Source: Trichocoleus desertorum ATA4-8-CV12 (GTDB lineage: Bacteria > Cyanobacteriota > Cyanobacteriia > FACHB-46). Taken from it: 64,000 bases of DNA. The position numbers and the translations under genes are program-made. Within the stretch, counting starts at the first letter, position 1. Each line of letters opens with the position of its first letter. A model generated the notes under the pieces. The model did not search any database and was not told the origin of the DNA. It saw only the letters and a program-made list of their open reading frames with translations. Positions 51,037 through 60,462 of this stretch are shown here, piece by piece. The stretch lies in the NCBI GenBank assembly GCA_019358975.1, contig JAHHIL010000001.1:62001-126000 (forward strand), written 5' to 3'.

Positions 51037-52074
51037 ATGCAAAAGCTTACGATCACCCGACCTGACGACTGGCATCTACATCTACGCGATGGTGCGGCAC
51101 TAAAAGCGGTTCTGCCTCATACAGTGCGTCAATTTGCCCGCGCGATCATCATGCCGAACTTGAAGCCGCCAATCCGCACGGTCGCTGATGCTGCGGCCTA
51201 TCGCGATCGCATCCTTGCCGCCAATCCGACAGGCCAACAGTTTGAGCCCCTGATGACGCTCTACCTCACCGATAACACGAGTCCCGAAGAAATTATCGCG
51301 GCTAAAGAATCCCAGTTTGTCAAAGCGGTCAAGTACTACCCAGCGGGTGCAACGACCAATTCAGACTTCGGTGTGACGGATATTCGTAAGTGCGATCGCG
51401 TCTTTGAAGTGATGCAGCAGGTAGACATGCCTTTACTCCTGCATGGGGAAGTGACCGATCAAGATGTTGATATGTTCGATCGCGAGAAAGTATTTATCGA
51501 ACGGCATTTGATCCCTCTCAAGCAGCGATTTCCCAATCTGCGTGTGGTGCTTGAGCACGTTACCACTTCAGACGCTGTGCAGTATGTTCTGTCTGCCAAC
51601 AATGTCGCTGCAACGATCACGCCACAGCATTTGTTGTTTAACCGCAATATCCTATTTCAAGGTGGCATTCGCCCCCATTTTTATTGCCTGCCAGTTTTGA
51701 AACGTGAGGAGCACCGCCTCTCTCTTTTGCAAGCAGCAACCTCTGGCAATCCTAAGTTTTTTCTTGGCACCGATAGCGCTCCCCATCCCCGCGATAGCAA
51801 GGAAAGTTCCTGTGGGTGCGCGGGTTGCTATTCAGCTCTGCACGCGATGGAGTTATACGCAGAAGCTTTTGAGAGTGTTGATGCACTCGATAAACTTGAA
51901 GCTTTCGCCAGCTTCTATGGGCCAGATTTTTATCAACTCCCGCGCAATACCGAACAGATTACTTTGACCAAAACGACCTGGCGCGTTCCCAATGAAGTTC
52001 CATTCACTGAAGCTGGGCTTGTGCCCTTAGGGGCAGGTCAAGAGATGACGTGGCAATGGCGTGACGCGGCGTGA
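51037..52074 (+). CDS. pyrC: Dihydroorotase
   Basis: A 345-residue class II dihydroorotase catalysing ring closure of carbamoyl-aspartate to dihydroorotate in pyrimidine synthesis. Zn ligands and catalytic residues are visible: [26 protein letters not shown] (carboxylated lysine), [13 protein letters not shown] and [16 protein letters not shown] (catalytic Asp). It starts 125 bp after the integrase remnant, and marks the return to core genome sequence with several HIP1 sites. Confidence 0.96.
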   Translation: MQKLTITRPDDWHLHLRDGAALKAVLPHTVRQFARAIIMPNLKPPIRTVADAAAYRDRILAANPTGQQFEPLMTLYLTDNTSPEEIIAAKESQFVKAVKYYPAGATTNSDFGVTDIRKCDRVFEVMQQVDMPLLLHGEVTDQDVDMFDREKVFIERHLIPLKQRFPNLRVVLEHVTTSDAVQYVLSANNVAATITPQHLLFNRNILFQGGIRPHFYCLPVLKREEHRLSLLQAATSGNPKFFLGTDSAPHPRDSKESSCGCAGCYSALHAMELYAEAFESVDALDKLEAFASFYGPDFYQLPRNTEQITLTKTTWRVPNEVPFTEAGLVPLGAGQEMTWQWRDAA

Positions 52075-52295
52075 CAGAAGTTAATTGATTGGGATGATCG
52101 TGTACCGAGTAAAAAGAAAAAGTCTTCTTTCTGTTCAACGCTTTGGAAGAGTTGAATTTCTGAGGTGGTTGTCTGTGTAAGTTCTTTATCCATAATCCAT
52201 AATCATTTATACATACATGACATTAAATTCTCAAGTTTTCATAAGCAATGCTTACTCTACTCGCTTAAATTTTTATCACCTTCACTAATAAGCTG

Positions 52296-52337
52296 TAATA
52301 CCAATTCTCTATGCATCCTTAAGTTGAATTGGTATTA
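52296..52337. terminator. Inverted repeat at 3' end of the PEP-CTERM gene
   Basis: TAATACCAATTC (52296-52307) and GAATTGGTATTA (52326-52337) form a perfect 12-bp stem with an 18-nt loop, 2 bp beyond the stop of the minus-strand gene. The AATACCAATT motif recurs between genes in many cyanobacteria, so it may also be a dispersed repeat rather than a classical terminator. Confidence 0.55.
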
Positions 52338-52339
52338 GA

Positions 52340-52903
52340 TTAGCAACTGCGCAGGAAACGCCCTTTCAGTTTATAAGCCATCCCCATTACTGCTAGAGTG
52401 CCTAGCAAAACTCCAGGCTCAGGAACTTCTACGGGTGGGTTTTCGGCAGGAACCAACTCTGCTGTAAATGAGCCCCTGGTTTCAGATGGGAAAAATAAGT
52501 CCTCAATATACCTTTTTTCAAACCGCTCAAAAAAGAGAAAAGAGCCTGGAGCCTCCACAATGAAGGGGGAGAAAATTGCGTCGGAGCTGACTTGAGCAAT
52601 TGAGCCTAAAGTCTGATTGAAACCTAAAACAAAACTAGGGCTAGCTGGAACATAGTTGCTTAATGTAAGCGATTTACTTTGGGGAGTTAAAACCTGGAAA
52701 TCGGTAATCTCAAAGAACCCTGATCCTAGAGCCTTGGAGTCATCAATTTGCAGTGTGCCTGACCCAGTTCGGCCCGAATTATCTTCTATAAAAGACAGAT
52801 TAAAGTTGAGCGAAGCTGCTTGAGCTGGGAGAGCCTGAAAAAGACTAGTACTCAAGCAAGTGAGGCTGAAGGCTGCTAGTGCAGATTTTGCTAATTGTTT
52901 CAT
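52340..52903 (-). CDS. PEP-CTERM sorting-domain exported protein
   Basis: About 187 residues from the ATG at 52903 (AGGGAAG upstream). Signal peptide MKQLAKSALAAFSLTCLSTS with cleavage after PAQA; a beta-rich body (LNFNLSFIEDNSGRTGSGTL); and a C-terminal PEP-CTERM tripartite signal: VPEPGVLLGTLAVMGMAYKL followed by KGR. Such proteins are processed by an exosortase and are often surface or matrix components. Function unknown; the presence implies an exosortase elsewhere in the genome. Confidence 0.85.
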   Translation of the reverse strand: MKQLAKSALAAFSLTCLSTSLFQALPAQAASLNFNLSFIEDNSGRTGSGTLQIDDSKALGSGFFEITDFQVLTPQSKSLTLSNYVPASPSFVLGFNQTLGSIAQVSSDAIFSPFIVEAPGSFLFFERFEKRYIEDLFFPSETRGSFTAELVPAENPPVEVPEPGVLLGTLAVMGMAYKLKGRFLRSC

Positions 52904-53145
52904 CGGTAGCTTCCCTGGAATATAAGGCTGATTCTTTCTTGTGTCCAATTTATTTGGTATTGCGGGGGCTGTCTAGATTTGCTCTATGTATATTTACTGT
53001 TGAAAGGTGAGAATGTTGACAAAACTTAAATGTGGGTAGCTAAAATCTGCTAATGAAAGGCGATCGCCTCTCTTGCCTAGATCCTTTTACAAAAACGAAA
53101 AAAGGCACAGCAGGCTGCGCCCCTCTATTAACTATCGAGTTGTAT
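52904..53145. other. Intergenic region between PEP-CTERM and desaturase genes
   Basis: About 240 bp between two minus-strand genes, with one HIP1 site. It holds the PEP-CTERM promoter and the desaturase 3' end. No distinct structure seen. Confidence 0.4.
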
Positions 53146-54000
53146 TTAACTCGCTGTTTTTGCTGCGGGTGGCATCACCACTTTCTTCGCTAAACCAACG
53201 GTTTGCAGCGCTTTGATTGCCCACCAAGTGACATCAACTTCCCACCAATGGCGACCAGCGGGGGCAACATTGGGTTGAGCATGGTGGTTGTTGTGCCAGC
53301 CTTCGCCGTAAGTAATGATGGCTGCCCACCAAAGATTGCGAGAGTTGTCTTCCACTTCGTAAGTGCGATAGCCACGCAAATGAGTGATCGAGTTGATAAA
53401 CCAGGTGCTATGCCACAACAGCACTGCGCGTAAAAATAGACCCCAGATCACAAATGACCAACCGCCAATCGCATAGAGCGCCAGCCCCATCGGAATTTGC
53501 AACAACACATGGTAATTGTCGAGGAAGCGGTAGTAAGCGTCACGAGCTAGATCGGGGGCGTAGCGGTAGTACTTTTCGGCCTTGAAAAACTCATCACGCG
53601 GATAGAGAATCCACAGCATGTGGCTCCACCAGAAACCGCGCTTGGAAGAGTAGGGATCTTTATCAACATCCTCTGCAAAGGCGTGGTGTTGGCGATGACC
53701 GGCGATCCAAAAAATAGGCCCGCCCTGTAACGCTAAGGCTCCGATGGTAATGATGATGTACTCCAACCATTTGGGTACTTGAAAACTGCGGTGGCTAACG
53801 AGCCGATGATACCCTAAGCAGATTCCGATACTACCAAACAGCCAATGGAGGAATAGCGTGACGCCCAACGCCGACCATGAAAAAAACCAGGGTGCCAGTA
53901 AAGCGAGGGCGTGAAAGCTCCCGAAGAAGAGCACATTAGACCAGCTCAACGATAGGGATGGCCTGCCTATAGCAGCAGGCGCAATGGAATTAGAGGTCAT
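53146..54000 (-). CDS. desC: Delta-9 fatty acid (acyl-lipid) desaturase
   Basis: A 284-residue membrane di-iron desaturase introducing a double bond at carbon 9 of membrane acyl chains. The three histidine boxes are present: HRLVSH (65-70), HRQHH (102-106) and HNNHH near residue 242. Hydrophobic helices flank them. The start at 54000 is preferred because AAAGGAAAT precedes it; the frame continues to 54174, but that would cover the operators between this gene and the divergent TetR gene. Likely regulated by that TetR protein. Confidence 0.93.
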   Translation of the reverse strand: MTSNSIAPAAIGRPSLSLSWSNVLFFGSFHALALLAPWFFSWSALGVTLFLHWLFGSIGICLGYHRLVSHRSFQVPKWLEYIIITIGALALQGGPIFWIAGHRQHHAFAEDVDKDPYSSKRGFWWSHMLWILYPRDEFFKAEKYYRYAPDLARDAYYRFLDNYHVLLQIPMGLALYAIGGWSFVIWGLFLRAVLLWHSTWFINSITHLRGYRTYEVEDNSRNLWWAAIITYGEGWHNNHHAQPNVAPAGRHWWEVDVTWWAIKALQTVGLAKKVVMPPAAKTAS

Positions 54001-54127
54001 AAATTTCCTTTTGAATGCCGTATTTAACCAGTGCTGGGGAGTTTCAGAACTGGTGCACGCGCCCTCGCTATTCACTGGCTGTGCCTTCGTTCGATCGAAA
54101 TCAAAAAAGACCGCTACAGTAGGAGGA

Positions 54128-54144
54128 TGCAAGCTATACTTGCA
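54128..54144. promoter_or_regulatory. Palindromic operator TGCAAG-N5-CTTGCA, copy 1
   Basis: TGCAAGCTATACTTGCA, a perfect 6+6 bp inverted repeat. It lies between divergent desC and the TetR-type gene. An identical-arm copy lies at 54170, with centres 42 bp apart (about four helical turns). Palindromes of this size are typical TetR operators. Confidence 0.75.
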
Positions 54145-54169
54145 CATTTTAGCAATCCCATTCAACAAT

Positions 54170-54186
54170 TGCAAGTGGTACTTGCA
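54170..54186. promoter_or_regulatory. Palindromic operator TGCAAG-N5-CTTGCA, copy 2
   Basis: TGCAAGTGGTACTTGCA, same arms as copy 1 with a different spacer. It ends 10 bp before the TetR-gene ATG, so binding here should block that gene, consistent with autorepression. Confidence 0.75.
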
Positions 54187-54196
54187 TTCCTAGTTT

Positions 54197-55441
54197 ATGT
54201 CTGCTCAACGAAGTCCGACGCGCCAGCGCCTTATTAACGCGGCCATTGAGCTGTTTACGGCTCAGGGGGTCACCGAAACGACCACAAGACAGATTGCCGA
54301 ATTAGCGGAAGTCAATGAAGTCACGCTGTTTCGGCACTTTGGCAACAAGCATGGCCTTTTGCTGGCAGTGCTAGAAGACTCTGGAATGTTTACCCAGCTG
54401 GGCGAGTCTCTGATTCAGCAAGCTAACCGAACTAGCAATATTGCCCAGACTCTTAAAGACTATGCTAATGCTTGTCTCCAAGCGCTGGAGCGCGTGCCAG
54501 ACTTTGTTCGCTCTGTGGTTGGGGAGGCGGGTCAGTATCCTGCCGAAAATCGCCAAGCTTTGGGGCAAGGCATCACAGAGGCAAATCGCTATGTTGCCGA
54601 GTATTTAGCCACAGTAATTCATCAGGGGCATTTGCGAACTCTCCTTCCGGCAGAAAAATTAGCCAGTCTACTCAACGGGATGTTGTTGGGATATGCCGTG
54701 ATTGAGTTCACTAGCGAGTTTCACGAACTCTGGGACAGCCGAGATGACTTTTTAGATAATCTGGTGGAGCTGTTTTTGCATGGGGCAGTATTTCAGTCGG
54801 AGGCGCAGCTAGAAGCGATGAACGCTCATCCGGAGGAGGCGATCGCTCCTTTAGTTCGTCCTGAAGTGGTATCAGATCTTCCAGCGCCTATGGTTCACGC
54901 AATTTTGCAACAAGCAAAAAAACGAGGGTTGCAACAATATGCGATCGCTTATGTGCTGTTTGCGGCGGGTTTGAGCGTGACCGAAATTGCTTCCTTGCAG
55001 CGATCGCAGCAATTTAGTGCCACTGAGCAACATTGGTTGCAAGTGCTGCGCAATGGGGTGAGGCAAGTGCCAGTCAACCAGTGGATCTTAGGCCAACGCT
55101 ATGGCACCTACACCCGCAATCCCCTGACTCACTGGCTCAAAAGTCGTAAAGATGCCCAGACTGCTTTGTTTCTGGCGACGACGGGAGAACCGATTTCAGA
55201 GGTGGAAGTGCGATCGCAGTGGCAGCAGATGACGGAGAATTTATTGACCCCGGAAGGGCAGCCACCCCAGATTGAGCAAGTCCAACAAACTTGGTGTGTA
55301 GAAATGCTGATGCGAGGACTGAGTTTAGAAGACCTAAGTATGCTAATTGGTTGGGATATCACTCAGTTGCAAGCTTATGTGCAGCGAGCCAAAACCAAAG
55401 CTGCTCTAGAGCAAGCCATTCGCCTCGACCAAAAAACCTAA
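54197..55441 (+). CDS. TetR-family regulator with a degenerate tyrosine-recombinase-like C-terminal half
   Basis: A 414-residue protein, about twice the usual TetR length. Residues 8-55 form the TetR helix-turn-helix (RLINAAIELFTAQGVTETTT, EVNEVTLFRHFGNKHGLL), followed by an ordinary ligand domain to about 190. Residues ~215-410 resemble a phage-integrase catalytic fold: YVLFAAGLSVTEIASLQRSQ (the first Arg replaced by Ser), LFLATTGEPISEVEVRSQWQ, and VEMLMRGLSLEDLSMLIGWD followed by TQLQAYVQRAK (Tyr kept, HxxR lost). It is probably non-catalytic, perhaps a second DNA-binding or dimer module. Two palindromic operators lie directly upstream, shared with divergent desC. Confidence 0.8.
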   Translation: MSAQRSPTRQRLINAAIELFTAQGVTETTTRQIAELAEVNEVTLFRHFGNKHGLLLAVLEDSGMFTQLGESLIQQANRTSNIAQTLKDYANACLQALERVPDFVRSVVGEAGQYPAENRQALGQGITEANRYVAEYLATVIHQGHLRTLLPAEKLASLLNGMLLGYAVIEFTSEFHELWDSRDDFLDNLVELFLHGAVFQSEAQLEAMNAHPEEAIAPLVRPEVVSDLPAPMVHAILQQAKKRGLQQYAIAYVLFAAGLSVTEIASLQRSQQFSATEQHWLQVLRNGVRQVPVNQWILGQRYGTYTRNPLTHWLKSRKDAQTALFLATTGEPISEVEVRSQWQQMTENLLTPEGQPPQIEQVQQTWCVEMLMRGLSLEDLSMLIGWDITQLQAYVQRAKTKAALEQAIRLDQKT

Positions 55442-55451
55442 AATTTAGTCT

Positions 55452-57005
55452 ATGCCAAACCCAACTCATGGTGTAATTGCTGCGGGACATGCCAAAACAG
55501 CCGAAGCAGGGCTGGAAATGTTGCGCTTGGGCGGCAATGCTTTTGATGCCGCGATCGCAGCGGTAATGGCAGCCTTTGTGGTGGAACCCACCCTGACTTC
55601 TCCCGCAGGAGGTGGCTTTCTCCTAGCGCATACGTCTCAGCAACAAGATATTTTATTTGACTTTTTTACTCAAACACCTCGTTATAAAAAGAATCCTTCC
55701 CACCTGAATTTTTATCCAGTTGATGTTAACTTTGGCGGTGCTATTCAAGAGTTTCATATTGGCTTAGGCTCGATGGGTGTACCAGGAAATGTGGCTGGTA
55801 TTTTCCATGTGCATCAAAAGTTGGGTCGGTTGCCATTTCAGGCGATCGCGGAACCTGCCATTCACTATGCCAAAAGAGGAGTGGAAATCTCTGATTTTCA
55901 ATATTTCTGCTTTCAAATTCTTAGCCCCATTCTGACTGCTTCTCCAGAATCACGTCAAATTTTTGCCCCCAATGGTTCTCTTGTGGCACCTGGAACCAAT
56001 TTGGTAATGCCCGACTTGGCAGAGGCTTTAGATTACTTAGCTAAAACAGGGCCGGATGGATTTTATCGAGGCGATATTGCACATCAAATTGTTCAAGATT
56101 GTGAGAATTTTGGTGGTTATCTAACTCTCGAAGATTTGCAACAGTATCAGGTGATTGAACGTCAACCACTGGCGATCAATTATCGAGATAATATCTTGCT
56201 GACTAACCCCACGCCTAGCTCTGGTGGTACTTTGATCGCTTTGGCTTTAGAGCTTCTATCTGCGATCGACTTGGCGAATTTTAAGTTTGGTAGTGCCGAG
56301 CATTTAGATGTTTTAGCTACGGCGATGCGACTGACGAATATCGCTCGTCGAGAGCAGTCTGACCAGCTTTGTCAGCAGCAAGATTCTCAAGCCTTTCTAG
56401 AGGCGGTTCAGGTGGAAATGTATCAAGCTCAATTGCTGGATGTCGCGAATAAATGGGGTAGCACAACTCACCTTAGCGTAATTGATGATGAAGGCAATGC
56501 TGCGAGTGTGACTACTTCCAATGGGGAAGGTTGTGGTTATGTAATTCCTGGCACTGGCATCATGATGAATAACATGTTGGGGGAGGAAGATTTGAACCCC
56601 CAGGGATTCCATCAGTGGCAGGAAAATACTCGCATTGCGTCCATGATGGCTCCTACCATTGTGCTAAAAGATCAACAGCCAGAAATTGTTTTGGGTTCTG
56701 GGGGTTCCAATCGGATTAGAACGGCGATTTTGCAAGTAATTTCTAATATTTTAGATTTTCAAATGCCAGTGGGGGTAGCAGTAGATAGCCCGCGAATTCA
56801 TTGGGAAAATTCTGTGTTTAATGTTGAGCCAGGATTTAGTGAAGCGGAGTTGGAAAAACTGCATCTTCCGGCTGATGATGAGCTGGTGTTGTGGCAGCAG
56901 GAAAATATGTTTTTTGGTGGGGTGCATACAGTGATGCGAGATGCTGCTGGGACCATTACGGGCGCAGGCGATCGCCGCCGTAGTGGAGTGGTGCTGGCTT
57001 GCTAA
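55452..57005 (+). CDS. Gamma-glutamyltransferase family protein
   Basis: A 517-residue Ntn-hydrolase. The N-terminal part matches GGT: HGVIAAGHAKTAEAGLEMLR, GGNAFDAAIAAVMAAFVVEP, TSPAGGGFLL. The autocatalytic Thr is in KWGSTTHLSVIDDEGNAASV, and VTTSNGEGCGYVIPGTGIMM and GSGGSNRIRTAILQVI are conserved. GGTs cleave or transfer the gamma-glutamyl group of glutathione. No signal peptide is visible, unlike periplasmic GGT, so a cytoplasmic role (as in some cyanobacterial paralogues) is possible. It starts 10 bp after the TetR gene and may be co-transcribed. Confidence 0.9.
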   Translation: MPNPTHGVIAAGHAKTAEAGLEMLRLGGNAFDAAIAAVMAAFVVEPTLTSPAGGGFLLAHTSQQQDILFDFFTQTPRYKKNPSHLNFYPVDVNFGGAIQEFHIGLGSMGVPGNVAGIFHVHQKLGRLPFQAIAEPAIHYAKRGVEISDFQYFCFQILSPILTASPESRQIFAPNGSLVAPGTNLVMPDLAEALDYLAKTGPDGFYRGDIAHQIVQDCENFGGYLTLEDLQQYQVIERQPLAINYRDNILLTNPTPSSGGTLIALALELLSAIDLANFKFGSAEHLDVLATAMRLTNIARREQSDQLCQQQDSQAFLEAVQVEMYQAQLLDVANKWGSTTHLSVIDDEGNAASVTTSNGEGCGYVIPGTGIMMNNMLGEEDLNPQGFHQWQENTRIASMMAPTIVLKDQQPEIVLGSGGSNRIRTAILQVISNILDFQMPVGVAVDSPRIHWENSVFNVEPGFSEAELEKLHLPADDELVLWQQENMFFGGVHTVMRDAAGTITGAGDRRRSGVVLAC

Positions 57006-57031
57006 TTTGGGGTTACTTGTTCAGCGGGTAG

Positions 57032-57316
57032 TCAGCGACTTGCATGGAATCCCTGAATGCCTTCTGGTTCTTCGTGCTCCACTTTGACTTCTTGCACGAT
57101 TGCCATACGTGGCCCTTTGTGGCACCACCGAATCATCTCTTCTATCAGTTCTGGGGGGCCTTCAAAGACTGCTTCCACTCTGCCATCGGGCAAATTCTTG
57201 ACCCAGCCATTAACTCCTAGAGTTTCTGCTGCCTGACAAGTTGACATGCGATAACCGACACCTTGGACTCGCCCAGAAATCCAAACATGAACTCTGGGAT
57301 GCTTAACGTTTGCCAT
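57032..57316 (-). CDS. acyP: Acylphosphatase
   Basis: A 94-residue acylphosphatase hydrolysing carboxyl-phosphate bonds. Catalytic arginine in SGRVQGVGYR and asparagine in GVNGWVKNLPDGRVEAVFEG are present; PELIEEMIRWCHKGPRMAIV closes the ferredoxin-like fold. Length normal. Convergent with the gamma-glutamyltransferase gene. Confidence 0.95.
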   Translation of the reverse strand: MANVKHPRVHVWISGRVQGVGYRMSTCQAAETLGVNGWVKNLPDGRVEAVFEGPPELIEEMIRWCHKGPRMAIVQEVKVEHEEPEGIQGFHASR

Positions 57317-57536
57317 TTAGCTGCCCTCTCATGCGAAATCTAACACTCACAATCGATGCTTAAACCTGACTCTTAGCCTTATGGATGTAGGTTTCCCCTT
57401 AGGGCACTATCAGAAATTGACCTCTGCCCACAGTGGGGTTAAAGGCGATTATTCTAATTAGAAGCTTATGCCTTGAGCGGGGTTAAGCCCACTGTACCGC
57501 TTGTTAAATTTCAGAGGTTGTTAATTTCAAGCTCCT

Positions 57537-58025
57537 ATGACATACACTGACATTGCCCATAATCAAAAGCAAGCGATTCAAAGCTTTCAAGGTTTTGATG
57601 CAGATACTCAACTAGCGCTCCTGTGGTTTATTTATGAGGAGTTGAAGGGTTCTCTCACACCCAAAGGTGGCCCTGATACTTCTGGTTTCGCGATCGCTCA
57701 AGGGATCGTCGATCGCATTCAGCAATTGCCTCAAGAGCAGCAGGTTCAAGCTCAACGAGATGTTGTGTCAGGTCAAGCCTCGGAGTTTGGCACTGCTTAT
57801 GGAGACTTCAACTCCAGCAACAGACTCGCTTTTTGGTATCTCTTAGCTCAAGGGATGGAGAACGGTCAGATCGTCAATGTTCCCTCTGACTATCAGATGT
57901 CTGGTGATGCTCAAGAGTTCTTTAATGCGATTAAAGGGCTAGAGTTTAATGACCAAATTACGTTTATGCGGAATGTGGTTTCTTGTATGGGTCCTGAGCC
58001 CAAAGAAGGCGCTGTTTTCACCTAA
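57537..58025 (+). CDS. Helical carotenoid protein (OCP N-terminal domain homologue)
   Basis: A 162-residue all-helical protein equal to the N-terminal carotenoid-binding domain of orange carotenoid protein: DTQLALLWFIYEELKGSLTP, LPQEQQVQAQRDVVSGQASE, FNSSNRLAFWYLLAQGMENG, LEFNDQITFMRNVV. Stand-alone members (HCPs) bind carotenoids and quench singlet oxygen or, in some cases, phycobilisome excitation. No C-terminal-domain homologue is adjacent, so this is a stand-alone HCP in this window. About 220 bp of upstream sequence carries its promoter. Confidence 0.92.
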   Translation: MTYTDIAHNQKQAIQSFQGFDADTQLALLWFIYEELKGSLTPKGGPDTSGFAIAQGIVDRIQQLPQEQQVQAQRDVVSGQASEFGTAYGDFNSSNRLAFWYLLAQGMENGQIVNVPSDYQMSGDAQEFFNAIKGLEFNDQITFMRNVVSCMGPEPKEGAVFT

Positions 58026-58094
58026 GGTTTGGTGAGCTAAATCGTCTTTAAGAGAATTTTTGGTCGTTGCATTCTTTTTTGAGATGCCGAAAGA

Positions 58095-58156
58095 GCTTGG
58101 GGGCACCTGCCCCCAAACCCCCGCTGGGGGACGCAGCCGTCCCCCAGACCCCCTCC
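58095..58156 (-). repeat. Dispersed G-rich repeat, copy 2 (inverted)
   Basis: Reverse complement starts GGAGGGGGTCTGGGGGACG and closely matches 43086-43146. Two internal hairpins are perfect here: TTGGGGGCA-CCT-GCCCCCAA region and CTGGGGGACG-CAGC-CGTCCCCCAG. It lies in the 258-bp gap after the carotenoid-protein gene and may also act as its terminator. Confidence 0.82.
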
Positions 58157-58283
58157 AGAAGGGTTTTGGGTATGGTTGTTGTGAGTTTCTAGGGGATGGG
58201 GAATTAGGAAAGTTTTTTGGGTTGAATTTGAGGTAATTTTTTAGATCGGGCTAAAAATTCTACGAATTCTGTGGGTTCGTTTT

Positions 58284-58652
58284 ATGTCTGATCTACCGCC
58301 TCTGAATACTGACACTGTCTGGGATATCCTGAATGACAAAGTTGATGATGCGATCGCCAATCGTTTGGTGTGGCACTGTTTAGGTTATCGTTACGATGAT
58401 GCGAATGGACGGTGGGATGCTATGGGTGTGGCTCTAGACTTGCGAGAGGCTTACCCTGAACCTCCGGACTTTATTGAGAGTCGGCCTGCGACGGTGAGGC
58501 TGACGCGATCGATTCCGGCGGAACATAAGCAGTTGCTGAAAGAACAGTTAGGGTTTACGGGCTATAAGGTGGGTGAGCTAGTGCCTCGGTTGACGCGCCG
58601 CGCTACGATGGCCAACTGGTTACTCAGCTACCTACGCACTAAGAGTGCTTAG
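58284..58652 (+). CDS. DUF1823-type conserved cyanobacterial protein
   Basis: A 122-residue soluble protein: LPPLNTDTVWDILNDKVDDA, NRLVWHCLGYRYDDANGRWD, YPEPPDFIESRPATVRLTRS, IPAEHKQLLKEQLGFTGYKV, LTRRATMANWLLSYL. It matches my memory of the DUF1823 family, found in cyanobacteria and plastid-bearing eukaryotes. No catalytic motif stands out. Function unknown. Confidence 0.82.
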   Translation: MSDLPPLNTDTVWDILNDKVDDAIANRLVWHCLGYRYDDANGRWDAMGVALDLREAYPEPPDFIESRPATVRLTRSIPAEHKQLLKEQLGFTGYKVGELVPRLTRRATMANWLLSYLRTKSA

Positions 58653-58722
58653 TGGAACAATTGTAGACAGCAGACTTGTCTCTATAGATACTGGGGATTT
58701 GTGTTCTCCCTAATCTGGGGCA

Positions 58723-59208
58723 ATGTCTATGTTTTCTGCGCTGCTCTCGTCTTTGGTTTTAGCGGGCCAATTTGGTGTGACTGTTTCACCTACCATTACT
58801 GCCCCGGTGAATCAGCATCATTGGGGCTATCCTGGCTATCCTGGCTATCCAAATAACGGCAACATCATTATTATTCAGCCACCGCAGCAGTTTCAGCCGC
58901 CTGTACTTGTGGAATTTGATGCGCTGGGTAAGGACTGGGGAACTGTGTGGATTAATGGTCAAAAAATCTACCGTCCCCAACTTTATAATCGTCGTCAGGT
59001 CTTGAATTTGGCTCCTGGCAGTTATCGCGTTGTCCTGACAGGGATTACCAAATACGATGTTTGGTCTGCGGGTTATCTGAATGTGGGCCGTACGGGTACG
59101 CTGCGGGTGGTGTTTTCCAAGACGGATGGCGTTTATGTGCAAGGCGACCCTACTGCCTGGTTGGGCGATCGCGATGTCCGCAACGGGATTGAAGTTTGGC
59201 AGCGCTAA
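58723..59208 (+). CDS. Hypothetical exported protein, 161 aa
   Basis: An N-terminal hydrophobic stretch (MFSALLSSLVLAGQFGVTVS) acts as a likely signal peptide. It is followed by a Pro/Gly/Tyr-rich segment with GYPGYPGYP, then a beta-rich domain (VLVEFDALGKDWGTVWINGQ, VLNLAPGSYRVVLTGI, WSAGYLNVGRTGTLRVVFSK). The last part resembles PEGA-like beta domains that decorate surface proteins. Function unknown. Two in-frame ATGs (58723, 58729) are equally plausible. Confidence 0.72.
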   Translation: MSMFSALLSSLVLAGQFGVTVSPTITAPVNQHHWGYPGYPGYPNNGNIIIIQPPQQFQPPVLVEFDALGKDWGTVWINGQKIYRPQLYNRRQVLNLAPGSYRVVLTGITKYDVWSAGYLNVGRTGTLRVVFSKTDGVYVQGDPTAWLGDRDVRNGIEVWQR

Positions 59209-59268
59209 TTCTTTCTAGTAAGTCCTGTGGTAAGTATCTTAAGCCGTATTTAATCTCTATAAGCAAGC

Positions 59269-60462
59269 ATGGCTACGGACCCCTACGCCTGGTTGGAGCA
59301 ATCTCTAAAGACAATTCATCGAGCGGATTGGTACCGTTCGGTGCAAACGATTGAGAGCCAAGCAGGGCCTGTAGTTTGTTTGGCAGGACGAGAAGTGCTC
59401 AACTTTGCCAGCAACGATTACTTGGGGCTAGCCAGTGACGATCGCCTGATTCAAGCTGCGATCGCGGCGACCCAAGAGTTGGGTACGGGGAGTACCGGAT
59501 CAAGGCTCATTACTGGGCACCGGGAGCTACATCGGCAGTTGGAGTTGGCGATCGCGGCTCTCAAGCAAACTGAAGATGCTTTGGTGTTTAGTTCTGGCTA
59601 TTTAGCGAACTTGGGCGCGATCGCAGCTTTAGTGGGCAAGCGCGATTTGATTTTGTCGGATCAATATAACCACTCCAGCCTCAAGAATGGAGCTATTCTC
59701 AGCGGAGCCACGGTGACAGACTATGCTCACTGTGATGTGGCTGATTTGAGAGCCAAGCTTACTCAGCAGCGAGATCGCCACCGTCGCTGTTTGATTTTGA
59801 CGGATAGCGTCTTTAGCATGGATGGTGATCTCTGTCCCCTGCCAGAACTGATCGCGATCGCTACCGAGTTTGAGGCGATGTTGTTGGTAGATGAAGCCCA
59901 TGCGACGGGCGTAATGGGAGCAACAGGAGCAGGGTGTGTGGAGCAGTTTGGCTGTACTGGGCAACCTTTGATTCAAGTTGGCACTCTGAGCAAAGCTTTG
60001 GGTAGCCTGGGCGGCTATGTGGCTGGCTCTGCTACTTTGATTGATTTCTTGCGGAACCGCTCTCCCAGTTGGATTTACACCACAGGACTTTCTCCGGCGG
60101 ATACTGCCGCTGCCTTAGCCGCGATCGCGATCGTCCAACAAGAACCAGAACGACGGGCTCAGCTTTGGCAGAATGTCACTGATCTAGATCAATTAATTCG
60201 GGAGAGTTTAGGGAAGGCGATCGCAGCTTCACTTCTCAAGCCTCTACCGTCTGCCTCCCCGATTCTTTGTTTTCAAGCGCCAGATGCTGCCACGGTGCTT
60301 CGCGCAGGCCACCAACTCAAACAAGCGGGAATTTTTGCTTCGGCCATTCGCCCCCCGACTGTCCCGACTAGCCGGATTCGGGTCACAGTGATGGCTACTC
60401 ACACCTCAGCTCATTTGCAGCAGTTGGCTACCGCTCTGAGCCAGGTTGCATTACAAACTTGA
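59269..60462 (+). CDS. bioF: 8-amino-7-oxononanoate synthase
   Basis: A 397-residue PLP enzyme of the alpha-oxoamine synthase family, joining pimeloyl-ACP (or CoA) and alanine in biotin synthesis. Motifs: [64 protein letters not shown] and the PLP lysine in [17 protein letters not shown]. Length is standard. No other bio genes adjoin it, as is usual for cyanobacteria with scattered biotin genes. Confidence 0.94.
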   Translation: MATDPYAWLEQSLKTIHRADWYRSVQTIESQAGPVVCLAGREVLNFASNDYLGLASDDRLIQAAIAATQELGTGSTGSRLITGHRELHRQLELAIAALKQTEDALVFSSGYLANLGAIAALVGKRDLILSDQYNHSSLKNGAILSGATVTDYAHCDVADLRAKLTQQRDRHRRCLILTDSVFSMDGDLCPLPELIAIATEFEAMLLVDEAHATGVMGATGAGCVEQFGCTGQPLIQVGTLSKALGSLGGYVAGSATLIDFLRNRSPSWIYTTGLSPADTAAALAAIAIVQQEPERRAQLWQNVTDLDQLIRESLGKAIAASLLKPLPSASPILCFQAPDAATVLRAGHQLKQAGIFASAIRPPTVPTSRIRVTVMATHTSAHLQQLATALSQVALQT

